Positions 40,604 through 51,948 of a DNA stretch of 64,000 nt are shown here, piece by piece. Source of the DNA: Porphyra umbilicalis (taxonomy: Eukaryota; Rhodophyta; Bangiophyceae; Bangiales; Bangiaceae); contig KV918800.1 in assembly GCA_002049455.2 (NCBI GenBank), positions 124,001 through 188,000 on the forward strand, given 5' to 3'. A model generated the notes under the pieces. The model saw nothing but the letters and a program-made list of their open reading frames with translations. It was not told where the DNA came from and made no database searches. Every line of letters begins with the position of its first letter. Position 1 is the first letter of the stretch. A program made the translations under genes and the position numbers.

Positions 40604-41528
40604 CATGGGGTCGTTAACAGGTCGAATGATTGGCTCACATTGCCCGAGACGTTATCTTGACAGCTCCGTCTGCGCCAATGTTGTTACTCTAAAAAATGAT
40701 CGATTGGTGCTGTGTCATACACGTGGCCAGATGAAGATCCACCCTGTCGAATCAATCAGGTATTGCTGATCCCCCAATTCGGTCCTCATCGCCCCGGAAC
40801 GGTAGTGGAACGGCAATGAATGCGGATCTCTCATTGGTCGAGCAGTCCGACAGCAGTGCATGTCCGGCCCGATCTTTACAGAATGTGCCCGTACGGCCCC
40901 CAATCCCACAATCGACGCCTTCGTTTTTCTGGACTTTTCTGCGTATCTCCCAGAAAATCTCGATATCCCAACGATTTCTGGCCGGTTGCTCCCTTCACAC
41001 GGAAGGGATCGGAAGAAAATCTCAAGAAAAAGAAGGATCTCGGTTCTGCACGGAAGTGGCGGTAGGAGAGCCAATAGGACGTCTCAGATTCGTGCAGAGC
41101 AGCTGTTTACCGCTGCGTTTAACCAATAGATGGCCAGTTCCATAAGAACCGTACCGCCAGGAACCGTTCCTGGTCGATGAGGACAGAATTGGGGGATCAG
41201 CAATACCAACTGGCCTATTGCACGCCTCCACGGGAAGGTATGGACTGACAACTTTTTCTCTGACGCGAAGTCTCTGCACAACTCTTTCTCTGACGCAAAG
41301 TCTCTGCACTAAGTCGATCGCACACCACGGCACCGCCAGCCACCCCAGCAGACAGCAAACGAACAAGTGTGACCTCTTGAGATTTCTGCAGTACAATTGT
41401 AATAGACTTCTTGTAAACGTGTCAGTTCCACAAATACACTAAAACAACACGGAAATCAAACCGAGGCCTGCCTGCGGTATTAAAAAAAAAAAAAACGCCC
41501 CATAGCATGGGGACCTGGCCGCGATCGC
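40584..41528. mobile_element. Inverted-repeat-bounded segment, possible non-autonomous transposon
   Basis: GCGATCGCGGCCAGGTCCCC and ATGC.ATGGGG at 40584-40613 recur inverted at 41499-41528. About 0.9 kb of AT-richer sequence lies between, including a TA-MITE. A target duplication could not be fixed. Each repeat contains an ATG reading MGTWPR outward, so unrelated-looking frames on both sides share that start. Confidence 0.5.
40763..41203. mobile_element. TA-flanked MITE, copy B (441 bp)
   Basis: Inverted ends TTGCTGATCCCCCAATTCGG and matching inverse, flanked by TA. It shares its ends and internal words (GAAAATCTCAAGA, ACCAATAGA) with copy A at 20182-20580. Confidence 0.88.
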
Positions 41529-42173
41529 GGGCCGGCGCCCGCGCTGTGCGCGCCCGTGACGGGCGACCGCGGGTCGTCTGCGGCATCCCGCCGGTACCGT
41601 CGGCGCGGCGGCGCGGGGGCGCGCCCGCGGTAGCCACCCCCACCCTCGCCGCCGCAGCGCTGTGGACTGCACCGACGTGCGGCGTCGGCGGCGGCAGCTC
41701 GTGCCGGCAGTGCCGCCGCCGCGCCGTGGCGGTCGCCCCTGCGCGGCGGCAGCAGCCACTGCTGGCGGCCGCCCCGTCTGCCGGCCGCGCACGCGGGCCG
41801 GCGGCGGCGGCCCTGCTGGCACCGCGGCGCGGCCGCGCGCGCGGCGCGGCGCGCCGCGTCATGCCTCGCGCGTGGCATGCACAGTGCCTGGGCCGCCCAC
41901 TGCGTGATCCACACGCTGTCTGGCCTGCACGCCCTGCGGCATGCGCAGTGTGTGGCAAGGACCTTTTGCCGCACGCACGCCGCGGAGGTGCCCACGAGGG
42001 ACACCGAGGCGGCCGCGCGCCCGGCACCGGTTCCCCCGGATCGCCATGAGAAGAAACGTGGCCGCCGTGCCTGCACAGACCAAAGCGCCACGCGCATCGC
42101 GGTGGACGATAGGCGGCCCAACGCACCCTCTTCGTAGACACTGGCCGCGCCGCCCCCTCCCCCCCGCGGGCGG
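41529..42173. other. No confident gene
   Basis: GC-rich, with overlapping frames on both strands and no recognisable motif. Confidence 0.5.
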
Positions 42174-42997
42174 CTAGGCCGCCTCGGCGCCCGGCGCCGG
42201 CCCAAACACCACCGACCCCGACACGCGGAGCGCCGCCAAGGATTGCACTTGGAAGCGGTCGCGGGAGCGCGTCCACAACCACTCGCGCCCAATCACAAAC
42301 GTGCGGTCAATGGTCGACGCGAAGCGGCTCGGCCGCGGCGGCGGGTGCGTGACGCGCCCCGCCTCGGTGATGACCGCGTCGCCGAGGCGCAAGACGACCG
42401 CGCCGCGAAACGCGTCGCGGCCATACGAGCTGACGGGCAGCACCGCGAGGCGGCGGGGCGCCCAGTAGAGGAACGCCCGGTGGTCCCACCGCACCGACGA
42501 GGAGGACGCAAAGTCCGGCTTGGCCCACGTGGCGAGCTCCCGCGGCGCCCGCACGTCCGACACGTCAAAGAGGGTGACCTTGACGCCCGTCGTGCGGCCC
42601 GTCTGGGTCGCGCCTTGGCCGACGCCGAGCAGCCGGCCGGGGCCGACGGGGTGGAGGTAGGAGGAAAAGCCGGGGATTTTCAGCTCCCCCGTCGCGACCA
42701 TGTCGGTCAGGGAGATGATGTAGAGCGGGTCGACTTGGCGGAACGTCACCACGTAAGCGGCGGCGCCAATGTACCGAACCGCGTAGATGCGCTCGCCGCG
42801 GCCGAGGTTGCCGACTTCGGTCAGCGCCTCGGTGAGCGGCCGCGTCACGCCGTAGAGGGTCATGGAGGGGGGGGGGGAGGGGGGGCCGCCGCCGCCGCCA
42901 CCAACGGGGGGGACGATGCCCGCCGGGGCGGACACGAGCATGGGCGCCGACGAGGAGGGCGGCGGGGCGCTCGTGTAGAGGGCGCCCTCGCCGCGGT

Positions 42998-43028
<31 letters not shown>

Positions 43029-43092
43029 GCCCCCGCTGCCGCTGCCGCCGCCGCCGCTGCCGCCGCCGTATAACGGCCACCCTGATTTACAT

Positions 43093-43385
43093 AAATCTGT
43101 GACAGCCCCTGTGACAGCCTGTGACAGCCCCTGTGACAGCCTGTGACAGCCCCTGTGACAGCCTGTGACAGCCCCTGTGACAGCCTGTGACAGCCCCTGT
43201 GACAGCCTGTGACAGCCCCTGTGACAGCCTGTGACAGCCCCTGTGACAGCCTGTGACAGCCCCTGTGACAGCCTGTGACAGCCTGTGACAGCCTGTGACA
43301 GCCCCTGTGACAGCCTGTGACAGCCCCTGTGACAGCCTGTGACAGCCTGTGACAGCCTGTGACAGCCCCTGTGACAGCCTGTGAC
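43093..43385. repeat. CTGTGACAGCC satellite, left part
   Basis: Alternating 11-bp (CTGTGACAGCC) and 13-bp (CTGTGACAGCCCC) units. The core CTGTGACAG is a near-palindrome (CTGT.ACAG). It lies in the apparent intron of the beta-propeller gene and is interrupted by hAT-2. Confidence 0.95.
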
Positions 43386-43845
43386 TAGGGATGGGCAAGT
43401 GATTAATTGGAATCGGGTAAAAATCGATTAATTGGGCCAAAAAAAGAGATCGACAGGATATCGATTATGAAGTCGAAAAATCGGGGTAGCCGATTTCTCA
43501 TACAATTACCGACCTAAATGTGGCCGGCGCTCATAATTGACACTACTTTGGAGTTAGAGCACCAGAATCAGTCCTCATCGGTAACTTCAGAGCTGCTCGC
43601 CGAGCTGACCCTTGGCACACGCTCGTCGCAGTCGTTCCTTCGTGCGAGGATAACCCGTTGGGGCCAAAAAGCTGTGGGACGGTCCCGTCGGGCACCCACG
43701 TCTTGGTGGGGCATCGACAGCTTGCCTTTGAACACCTACACCGTCCGTACACGTGCGCTCTTCCCCGTCTGAGGCCCCATCTACTACCCCACGACTTCCT
43801 TGAAGTGCACCACGGGTTTGTGTCTCACCCCCAACTCCCCTGACC

Positions 43846-46455
43846 ATGTCGGCGCCGTCTGTGCCGCCCTAGTCGAGCCAGGCAGCCGCCTTGCCCAGCT
43901 CTGGTCCCGCTGCCCAGTCCGCTGGCGGCCTTCCCGTCACACCAAGATCTGACTGGAGGCCGGGCGACGGTTCGCGGTGGGGGCCAGTGCCGGTCGGGAA
44001 GAAGAAGAGTCCCGTGTACGCGTATTTTGTCATCGAGTACAATGACCCAGGGGGGGTGATTGTGGACCCTGCCCACTACATTTGCATTCACGCTGACCAC
44101 AAGGGGCTCCCTGTTCGAGTTGCCCACTGCAACATGACTACCAACCTCAACCGTCATCTTCTTCAAAAGCACGGCATCAAGCTGATGAGGAATTCAACCG
44201 CGTGTGACGCTGACAGTAGCGCAGGCGCAGCGCCTTCCGGGACGGAGCAGACGAGCCTACCAATGTACTTTAAGTCGCATATGCCAAGATTCTCCTCGGC
44301 ACATCCTCAGCAGCAGTCCTTCAATGAACGGCAGCTGGACATGGTCATCTCGACGCTGAGCCCGGAATCGATTGTCGACGACGAGGCGTACGTGTCCATG
44401 ATTGCCGCAGCAAACCCCCGCCTCTCTGTGATGTCTCGCCGGTCTCTCTCCCGCGCCGTGACCACCCGCTTCCAGTGCCACCAAGCCGGAATGCGCGCGG
44501 CGCTAACCTCTGCTGGCGTTTGCCACGCCAACTCCGACATGTGGACGTCGGCAGCGAACGACGCGTTCGGCTCCTTTGTTGTGTCTTGGGTTGATGTGGC
44601 CTGGGAGTTGCAGACCCGTGTGTTGCGCTGTGGCGTCGTCGAGGGCCGACATACTGCCTTGGCCATCGCCGCCTTCTTGATGCAAGTCGCCCGTGACTTT
44701 GGGCTTTCTGAAAAGGTTGGGGTCGTACGGACTGACGGAGCCAGTAATTGCGTCGCGGCTGGCGGCGTGCTGGGTGATGTTGCTGGACGCGTCGCGGGCC
44801 GGGCTGGACTTACGCGGATTCTGTCAGGTGACAGGGGCCCAGGCGCCACGTCAGGGTCACGAGACTCAGAAGGACACGGCAGTGCTCCGGGTCGTGAGGT
44901 TCTTGGGGTTCACGAGACCGACACGGTCTCTCGTGCCCCGGACGCGGCTGGCAGCACGGACTGGGACGACGAAGAGGGAGGCGACGGAGTCGACCTTCCC
45001 GAAGTCGGGTCAGATGGCGAGGACGGTGCAAGGGGCGTGGACGATGAGCAACCAGGTGGTGGCGGCAACGATGCTGAGATAGAGGCCGCGGCGACGTCCC
45101 GGTCGGACGCTTTTTGCGGAGCCATGCCAGGCGCCCTTGCTGACGCCGCCTGTGAGGCGGATGAGCTTTTAAGCTCCTCTTCCTTTTTGTGGCAGCACGC
45201 AAGGTGCGCCACCCACACGCTGCAGCTGTCGGCGCGGGCAGGCCTGTCGGTGCCACCGGTTAGTGCCGTCCTACGGAAGGTCCGGCTGGTCAGCAAGCTC
45301 TGCCGAACCAGCACAAATTTCCAAAGGGAGATGCGGGTGGCTGTGCAGCAGCAGGAGGCCGCAATGGCGCAAAGCGATATCCGGGAACCTAAGGAGGCGA
45401 ACGCGCTGGTGTCGCGGCTCATTATCGACTGCCCTACTCGGTGGGGGTCGACACTCGCAATGTTGTGCCGCTTTTTGCTCGTCGGGCGGGCGGTGCCAGC
45501 CGCTCTATCAGCGTACTATCACTACACGGTGCCGACCGGCGGGAAGGTACGGGTGGAGTGCCCGAACCAACACGAGCTGGACTCTCTATCCCAGGTGGTA
45601 ACCTTCTTGAAGGTCCTGGAGGGGGCGTCGATGACCATCGGCTCTGAGGCTGTCCCCACCAGTTCCATGGAGGAGACCATCTTCTGGTACGTGCGCAGTG
45701 CGGGCATGCCTCGCGTGGGGGACGGGGAGGTGCTGGCGGCGCTGAAGCGCGCCGTGTTGATGGACATGCGCTCGCGCCGCGACGCCGAGCGCCGCTGTGG
45801 CCCAAACCCAGATTGGTTTGGTATTCGAGTTGCTGCTGTGTTGCTCAACCCGTTCTACCAAACTTCATCTTTTGGAGGTGAAGTTTCCACGGCGGCAACC
45901 GCGGCGGCAACGGCACTGGCCGTCATTCGATGGACGGTTTCGCGGACGTTCCCGCCAACGACGGAGCCGCCGCTGATGCAGAGAGAAGAACTAGACGAGC
46001 CCCTCGCCAAGCGCCAACGTACCTTTGAGGGACGCATGCGTACGTTTCTGGCGCCGGGGGTGGGGGATGCTGGCGACATTGTCGGGGGAGGAGATGGTAC
46101 AAGGGATGTGGGCATGAACTCATCAGGTGACGTGGGTGGCGTGTTGGAGCGCCCTTTGGAGGAGGAGTGAAGGTCATATCTGTCCTTTCCAGTGGATGCG
46201 GGCTCGGACGCCCCGGTGCTGGAGTGGTGGCGTCAGCACGACAAGCTGTTTCCTCGTGTTGCTTTGGGCGCCAAGTACTTCCTGGCCATCCCCGCTACGA
46301 GTGTAACCTCCGAGCGCGTCTTCTCCAAGGCTGGCCGGACAATCACGAAGCTACGCGCTCGCATGACTGGCCCCAACGCTGAGAAATACATTGTGCTGCA
46401 TGATGACATCACGCGCCGACGGCGTGTGGAGCGAGCGAGGGGCGATGTGGAGTAG
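43846..46455 (+). pseudogene. hAT-2 transposase with two in-frame stops
   Basis: ATG 43846 starts MSAPSVPP; TAG 43870-43872 is codon 9, then the same frame runs 765 codons. Seen: BED-like zinc finger (YICIHADHKG..HCNMTTNLNRHLLQKH), a hAT catalytic region (SDMWTSAANDAFGSFVVSWV, VRTDGASNCV, WQHARCATHTLQLSA), and, after TGA 46168-46170 in the same frame, the C-terminal dimerisation domain (PVLEWWRQHDKLFP..FLAIPATSVTSERVFSKAG). It ends TAG 46453-46455. A 26-base intron removing the TGA would not keep frame. Both stops are point lesions or readthrough sites. Alternative starts after codon 9 would bypass the first. Confidence 0.88.
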
Positions 46456-48310
46456 TTGATAGAATCTTTGTCTTGTTGTGAGGGAGACGGATGTGATTTC
46501 TGTCTGTGTTGCACGCGCTTGCGGGGAGATTTTGCCCGGGCGGACGAGAGCAGCTGGGTGATTGAGAAAGACGAGAGACCGCCCGGTTATCGTATGGGTC
46601 ACCCACAAAGAGAGCAACTTGCGAAACAGCGGTCACCTCTCCCTGACTCCCACCAACAGAGAGAACTCGGCGTCGCTCACAACGCAGTGCAGGTGCGGCC
46701 AGTCAATCATGCACCCGACCCACAACACTGCAGTCCCACATCCCTTCGACCCGACCGTTGGCTCAACCACTGCTCTGACCGCCGTCGTCACCCTGCCGCA
46801 GCTGTTGCCACGTTGCCGTCGCCACCCCCGCGGTGGTCCCCACTCTATTGCCGCCGCCGTTGAGCTCAGCGATTGGCGGCAGTTGCCTAACATCTGAGAG
46901 AGTAGCGGCACTGCAAATGCATTGAAGGCCAGAAGCGATGCAGTGATAATAGCCCAAGATGCAGAAAAAAAGAGTACGTTCGTCGAGGCACGCGACACGT
47001 GCGGACGGAAAGTGTGTCACAAACGGTGCTCCTGTGAACAGGCACATGCTCGTACTTCACTCACCGAATATTGCGGGTGCAGAACACGCGAGCAAGAGAA
47101 CGAGAAAGAGACATGCCAAAACAGAGCAGCCGCCTGCAGCATGGTGCATTCCCATGAACAAAGCTCTCAGCAACAACTCACCTCAATTGGGCTTGCCATC
47201 TGACAGCTCATGCCGAGGTCCCGCCGAACACACCGGCCGTCCGTGTAGAGGGTTGGTGCACATAGAGTGATTGCACGCCCCTGCGAGAAGGTGTAACAGA
47301 GGCGCGTTCAACACGTCACAGTCGCCCACATACACCACCAGTTGAAGGACCAAGAAAGGAGAAAAGACATGAGCAAGGGAGCTGTATGACACACCAGAGC
47401 AGATACACAACGCGCACCATGACAGGCAGTGTTTCTAGGATACCAGATGATAGACGATGATGGGACAGGGTGGACGCGAGAGATAACACGCGCGTCCAGC
47501 TCGCCCTTCCATCGGTCGGACCCTCAGTGAACTCACCCGTGGAACGTACGATACATCTCCACGCACGCAACGACAAGCACAAGGGAACGCACGCGGCGTT
47601 AACGACGACGAGGAACGATGTGCGGCATACGGTGCCAGCGGGGGGGCAAGAGATGGGCAGGGTCTCGGACCCAACGTGGTTGATCTCCAAAGATGGACTC
47701 CCGAAGGAGGCGCCGAGAAGCGAGGAGGGGAGCGGGGGAGGCGCCGAGAGGCAATGCTGCGAGCGAGGGAGGCGCAGAAAAGCAAGGCCGCGAGACCCAA
47801 CGTGGTTGATCTCCAACGATGGACTCCCGAAGGAGGCGCCGAGAAGCGAGGAGGGGAGCGGGGGAGGCGCCGAGAGGCAAGGCTGCGAGCGAGGGAGGCG
47901 CAGAAAAGCAAGGCCGCGAGCGGGAGAGGCGCCAAAAAGCCGGGATGGGAGCGGGGGAGGCACCAAAGAGAAAGGCAGGGAGCGGGGGAGGCGCAGAGAA
48001 GCAAGGCGGGGGGCGGGGGAGGCGCAGAAAAGCAAGGCGGGGGGCGGGCGAGGCGCAGAGAAGCACGACAGGGAGCAGCGCGAAGTTGCTACTGGACAGG
48101 AACGGGTGGGTGGACGATTGCGTGCATCGTCGATAATCACGAGAGCAACAGCCAGGGACAGGCGCCCGCAGAGGCACCTCTGCGCGCCTGTTTTCGGCTG
48201 CGTGCAAGCCTCGCTGGCGGCAGGTGAAAAAATCGATTTTAAATCGATCATCGGTTGTGACTGAAGCCCGATTCATCGATTTGGCCCAGCCAACCGATTG
48301 CCCACCCTTA
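46456..48310. other. hAT-2 3' region without a gene
   Basis: 46456-47460 has stops in all frames. 47470-48264 has a Gly/Glu/Arg-rich plus frame made by repeats. It ends in AATCGAT-rich subterminal sequence. Confidence 0.6.
47668..47919. repeat. 126-bp tandem duplication in hAT-2
   Basis: Two adjacent units start GACCCAACGTGGTTGATCTC and differ at a few sites. Shorter GGGAGGCGC-type repeats follow to 48065. Confidence 0.9.
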
Positions 48311-48416
48311 CCTGTGACAGCCTGTGACAGCCCCTGTGACAGTCTGTGACAGCCTGTGACAGCCCCTGTGACAGCCTGTGACAGCCTGTGACAGCCCCTG
48401 TGACAGCCTGTGACAG
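48311..48416. repeat. CTGTGACAGCC satellite, right part
   Basis: Continuation of the array at 43093-43385 on the other side of hAT-2, same orientation, one CTGTGACAGTCTG variant. Confidence 0.95.
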
Positions 48417-48885
48417 GGCGCACCGCCCGCCGTCCGCCACGCGCCCGCGCGGGCACAGCGTAAAGGTGTACAGATGTATGTCTGTCCCGCGGCCACCGGG
48501 TGCCGCGCTGCGGCGCTGCCGCCGCGCGGCCGTGCGCGCCTGGCGTCTGGTGGCATGCCATGGGGGGGCGGGGCTGGATGCAACGCCCCTGACCGCGCGC
48601 TCGAGCGGCGGCACGCGGGCGCCCGTGTGGACAGACGGTGGGCGCGGCGGCGTTGCGAGGTGCGAACGGAGTTCGAGAAACACAAGAGACAAGACGTCTG
48701 TCTACCACATGGTCGGGGACGGGGGGGTTTCGGCTGCAGGACATCAAGAAAAAGGCCGACCCCCACCCTCCCCCCCACTCCCGATCGACGGACGGGCGGC
48801 TTTCCCCTTCCTTTCGGTTGATCGACGAGCGTCTTCCCCTGTCGATGGACGGGCGGCTCCCCCCCCCACCACCGAGCCCTACGCT
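48417..48885. other. Rest of the apparent beta-propeller intron
   Basis: No gene. It contains a short imperfect repeat of CGGACGGGCGGCT/TGGACGGGCGGCT near 48790-48860. Confidence 0.5.
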
Positions 48886-50728
48886 TTACCCGGGCTCGCC
48901 CCCCCGTACACATCCCCATCCTCCCCTGCCTCGGCTTCCACGTCGGCGGGGTCCTTGCCCGGGTTGTCCTCGGCCTCCCGTAGCGCGTCCGCCTCGACTT
49001 GCCGCCGCACCTGGTCCGCCTCCCCCGCGTCCACGTCGACGGAAACCCCATAGTCGTTGCGAGGGGGGGTTTCCCCGCCGAGTGTGCCGCCCCCACCTCC
49101 CGTCGCCGCGTCCGCGGTCGCCCACCGCGGCCGCACGCCCGCCGTTGCGGCGGTAGACTTCGGTCAGCGGCGACGGGCCGCTGGCGGGTGCCCCCGCCGC
49201 CCGCCGCAGCGCCGTAATCTCCGACACGCTTGTGTTGCGGGAGCGCCGCCAGGTCGCGCGGAGCGTCGTGGCCACGTAAAAGGTGCCATTGTTTTCGTGC
49301 ATCGAAAACTGGTTGAGCACCGACCCGCCAACGACGCCGCTGCCGCGGTACGTCGCGCCCTCCGTCCCATTGTCGACGGCAAACTGGTGGATGAACGTGG
49401 TAGTCAGCCCCCAGAGGGAGAAATTGGGAAAAGGCCGCACCACCCCCCGGTAGTTGGTTGTGGCCACATACACCGAGCCGATGCTCGAGTAGACGGTGTT
49501 GCCGCCCGCAAAGATGGCCGTCCCCGACCCGAGCGACGACGACGGCGCGTCCGCGTCGAGCGGCAGCGTCACGATGGAGAGGACGACGTAGCCCGCAAAC
49601 GCCGCCGGCCGGTACGTGCGGGTGCACGACGCCACGTAGCCAGTGGTGATCCCCCCGCGGGTATCCCCCGCCGGCTCGGTGCGGAAGCGCGGGAACCAAT
49701 CCTCGAGCGTGGTGGCCCTGACGAGGGCCTTGTTGGCCGCCTCGGCCTGCGCTTTCGACAGGCCAACAACGTGGCGGCCCGGGCGGGGGCGCTTGCCGGG
49801 CGACTGAAACGGCAGGTTCGTCCCCGACGGCGGGGACGCGGCGAGGACGAGGCGGGCGACCCCCCCCACGGAGCGGGAGCTGACGTACCGCCCCTGCAGG
49901 CGGGTGGTGGAGAGGAGCTTGGGCGCCCGCCGGTCGCTCGCGTCGACGACCCACACGACCGTCAGCTGCCCGCGCGTCGGCCGCGGCTCGCGCGTCGGGA
50001 TGGCCCCCGGCGGCAGCCGCACCTCTTCCGAGCGGACCGCCGCACCCGCACCCGCGACGTCGAGAAAGACCGCCCCCGGCCGCGGCGGCGGCACTTCCGG
50101 CCGCCGCGACGGCGACGGGGTCGGGGTGGGCGCCAGCACCCCCCACCCCCGCCCCACAATCAGCAGCCGCCCGCCCGCGCCGAGGAGCATCTCTGACGGC
50201 GACGTGTCGCCGCTGAGGGCCAAGACGCCCGTCTCGACGCCGTCCCCCCCCCCGCCGCGGTCGCCACCACCCGCAGCGTCGAGCCGACGAGCGTATACAC
50301 CGACGCGCCGTCCGTCTTGACGACATCCGCTTCGGCCACGCCGTCGACTTGGGCGTTGGTGTCGGAAAAGTCGACGCCCGCCTCCCCGCCGCCGCCGCCG
50401 CCGGCATCCGACGCTTCGGCGACGGGGCCACTGGCGGCAAAGCCCGTCGAGGCGCCGCCGTCGCCAGCAGAGACGCCGCGGGGCAGCACCCCGGGGCTTC
50501 TCCCAAGCCCGTACGGGCCGACGCGGGCGGCCGCCTCGCCGCGGATATAGTCGAGGAGGGCCGAGCAGGAGGGGAAGGGCGCGAGGCCCCCGCCGTCGGC
50601 GGCGGGGGGGGGGCGGCGGCGGCGGTGGCGGGGGCGGCCGCCAGGGCGGCGGCGGCAACAGCGGCGGCGGCAATGGCGGCGGCGGCGGCCGCCACCGTCC
50701 GAGACGGGGACGCGGACGGGGGTGCCAT

Positions 50729-51784
50729 GGCGTCGACGTGCCACTGGCGGGAAGGGGGTGGGGGGGGTGGGGGCGGGGGGGAGGGCGCGGTTGGGGGGGG
50801 AGGGGGGGGGGGGGAGAACGACACGGTCACGCGTAGAAATGGCCGGGCGCGCGTCGGGGGGAACGGGGGTGGAGAGGGGACACCAGTGCGGCACACTGCG
50901 AGCAGGTCACCCCGCGCGGTGCAGCGTCGCCGTCGACGCGGCCGCCGAGCGGCGACGGCGGCCGACGCGCCAGCAGACGCACAGCGCTTTTCAGGGCGAC
51001 GCCGCCCGGCACGGCACCGCCGCACCGCCGCCGCGGCAGTAGCCGCCCGCCCGCCCGCCCGCGTCGCGTCGGCAGACGGCGCCCAGTGACCGCGGCTCGC
51101 TCGGCTCCCGCCGGCGGGGGCCCACCGCGCCGCCGCCACGCGCGCGCGGCGGCCGGCCGGGCCGCCCCCGTCGTCGCTGCAGGCGGCAGCCCCAACAGAA
51201 CGCCATTCTGTTCGGGCGTCTGTTGCCGAACAGACGCCCAACAAATGCGATTCTGTTGCGGACATGTTCGGTGCTAGGTATTGAATCTCGGGACTCTGGT
51301 CAGGGCCGTGCAGCACATGCGACCAGGAACCGGATCGGGCGAGCTGGATTAGGACAGGAGAGGGAAATGGCTTAGTCGCGACCCCTGCAGTCCCCCGGAC
51401 GGCAGTGGCTGCTATTGTTTCCACGTACAAGTCCACGAAAATGACACTATCAATTTGGCACCATTCTGACAGATACCACCAGGGAGCGACCGTGTCGTAT
51501 TAAGAAAGAGGTGCTCTTACATATTCTTTGCTGACCGGACTGACACCAGTACCGGCAGCGACCGAAACCAGGCCCAGTACACTCGCCCGATGACGGGCGG
51601 ACAACGACACGCCGCCAGCCCCACACAACGAGCCCACAGCAGCACCGAGCACCGACAACACAACACACAAACAAGACAAAGACTAGACACGGGACATGTG
51701 GCCAGTGCGAGACGGTGGTCCGCTTCCCACCGCGACGCTCGAACTATGAAACCAGAAAACAGGGAACACGACAGATAACAAGAA
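50729..51784. other. Upstream region of the beta-propeller gene; no confident gene
   Basis: Several G runs at 50757-50820 lie just upstream of the propeller start. A hairpin cluster is at 51169-51275. The remainder is mixed sequence with no long conserved frame. Confidence 0.55.
51169..51275 (+). repeat. AACAGAA/TTCTGTT hairpin cluster, copy 1
   Basis: It begins GTCGCTGCAGGCGGCAGCC, then CCAACAGAACGCCATTCTG, then a perfect 9-bp stem GCGTCTGTT/AACAGACGC at 51216-51237. An inverted relative ends the window at 63770-63905. Confidence 0.75.
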
Positions 51785-51945
51785 CGAAAAGAGCCCTGGC
51801 CAGAGCGAGGCGACGGGGTCGGAGGGGAGCCGTCAAGACGCCTGAGCTGCAGGAGCAAAAGGCACGAAAAGAGCCCTGGCCAGAGCGAGGCGACGGGGTC
51901 GGAGGAGAGCCGTCAAGACGCCTGAGCTGCAGGAGCAAAAGGCAC
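51785..51945. repeat. 80-bp tandem duplication
   Basis: Two units beginning GAAAAGAGCCCTGGCCAGAG and ending AGCAAAAGGCAC, one mismatch seen (GGGGAGC/GGAGAGC). It sits just past the stop of the three-exon gene. Confidence 0.92.
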
Positions 51946-51948
51946 AGC

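Larger units (their letters stand above)
43386..48310. mobile_element. hAT-2: 4.9 kb hAT DNA transposon
   Basis: The ends are TAGGGATGGGCAA and the inverse of TAAGGGTGGGCAA, with the 8-bp duplication CCTGTGAC (43378-43385, 48311-48318) made from the satellite itself. Subterminal zones repeat ATCGATT/AATCGAT. It encodes a transposase unrelated in detail to that of hAT-1, and the TIR is also different, so this is a second family. Confidence 0.93.
42174..50728 (-). pseudogene. Secreted beta-propeller protein (PF09826-like), exons split by a satellite and hAT-2
   Basis: The start ATG 50728 opens a signal peptide-like Ala-rich helix (MAPPSASPSRTV then poly-Ala). After a slip at the G run near 50605 comes PSCSALLDYIRGEAA and DTNAQVDGVAEADVVKTDG, the family hallmark. 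After a second slip at the C run near 50248 come a propeller core (GRYVSSRSV, LNQFSMHENNGTFYVATT) and an acidic tail (DVDAGEADQV..EDGDVYGG) ending near GTAAAG at 48886, a plausible 5' splice site. The C-terminal exon (43077-42174) has GRGERIYAVRYIG, VVTFRQVDPLYIISL, GELKIPGFSSYLHP and KVTLFDVSD, and ends TAG. The intervening sequence is 5.8 kb, 4.9 kb of it hAT-2. Function is unknown for the family; extracellular location is inferred. Slips at homopolymers may be sequencing errors, in which case the gene is intact. Confidence 0.8.

Noticed and set aside
43087..43440. VTGCH-type repeat frames over the CTGTGACAG array
   Set aside because: Pure by-product of the satellite.
46168..46193. A 26-bp intron removing the TGA in hAT-2 transposase
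   Set aside because: Too short and it would break the frame; the sequence is already in frame across the stop.
47316..48251. Minus-strand 311-codon Leu/Pro/Ser-rich frame in hAT-2
   Set aside because: Built from the 126-bp and GGGAGGCGC repeats; no start context or family.
43093..48416. CRISPR array
   Set aside because: CTGTGACAG units are contiguous with no unique spacers, in a eukaryotic context.
48308..51436. Minus-strand 1,042-codon frame
   Set aside because: It strings together pieces of the beta-propeller gene in the wrong frame, its upstream region and the satellite. Only its first part (signal peptide region) is coding.
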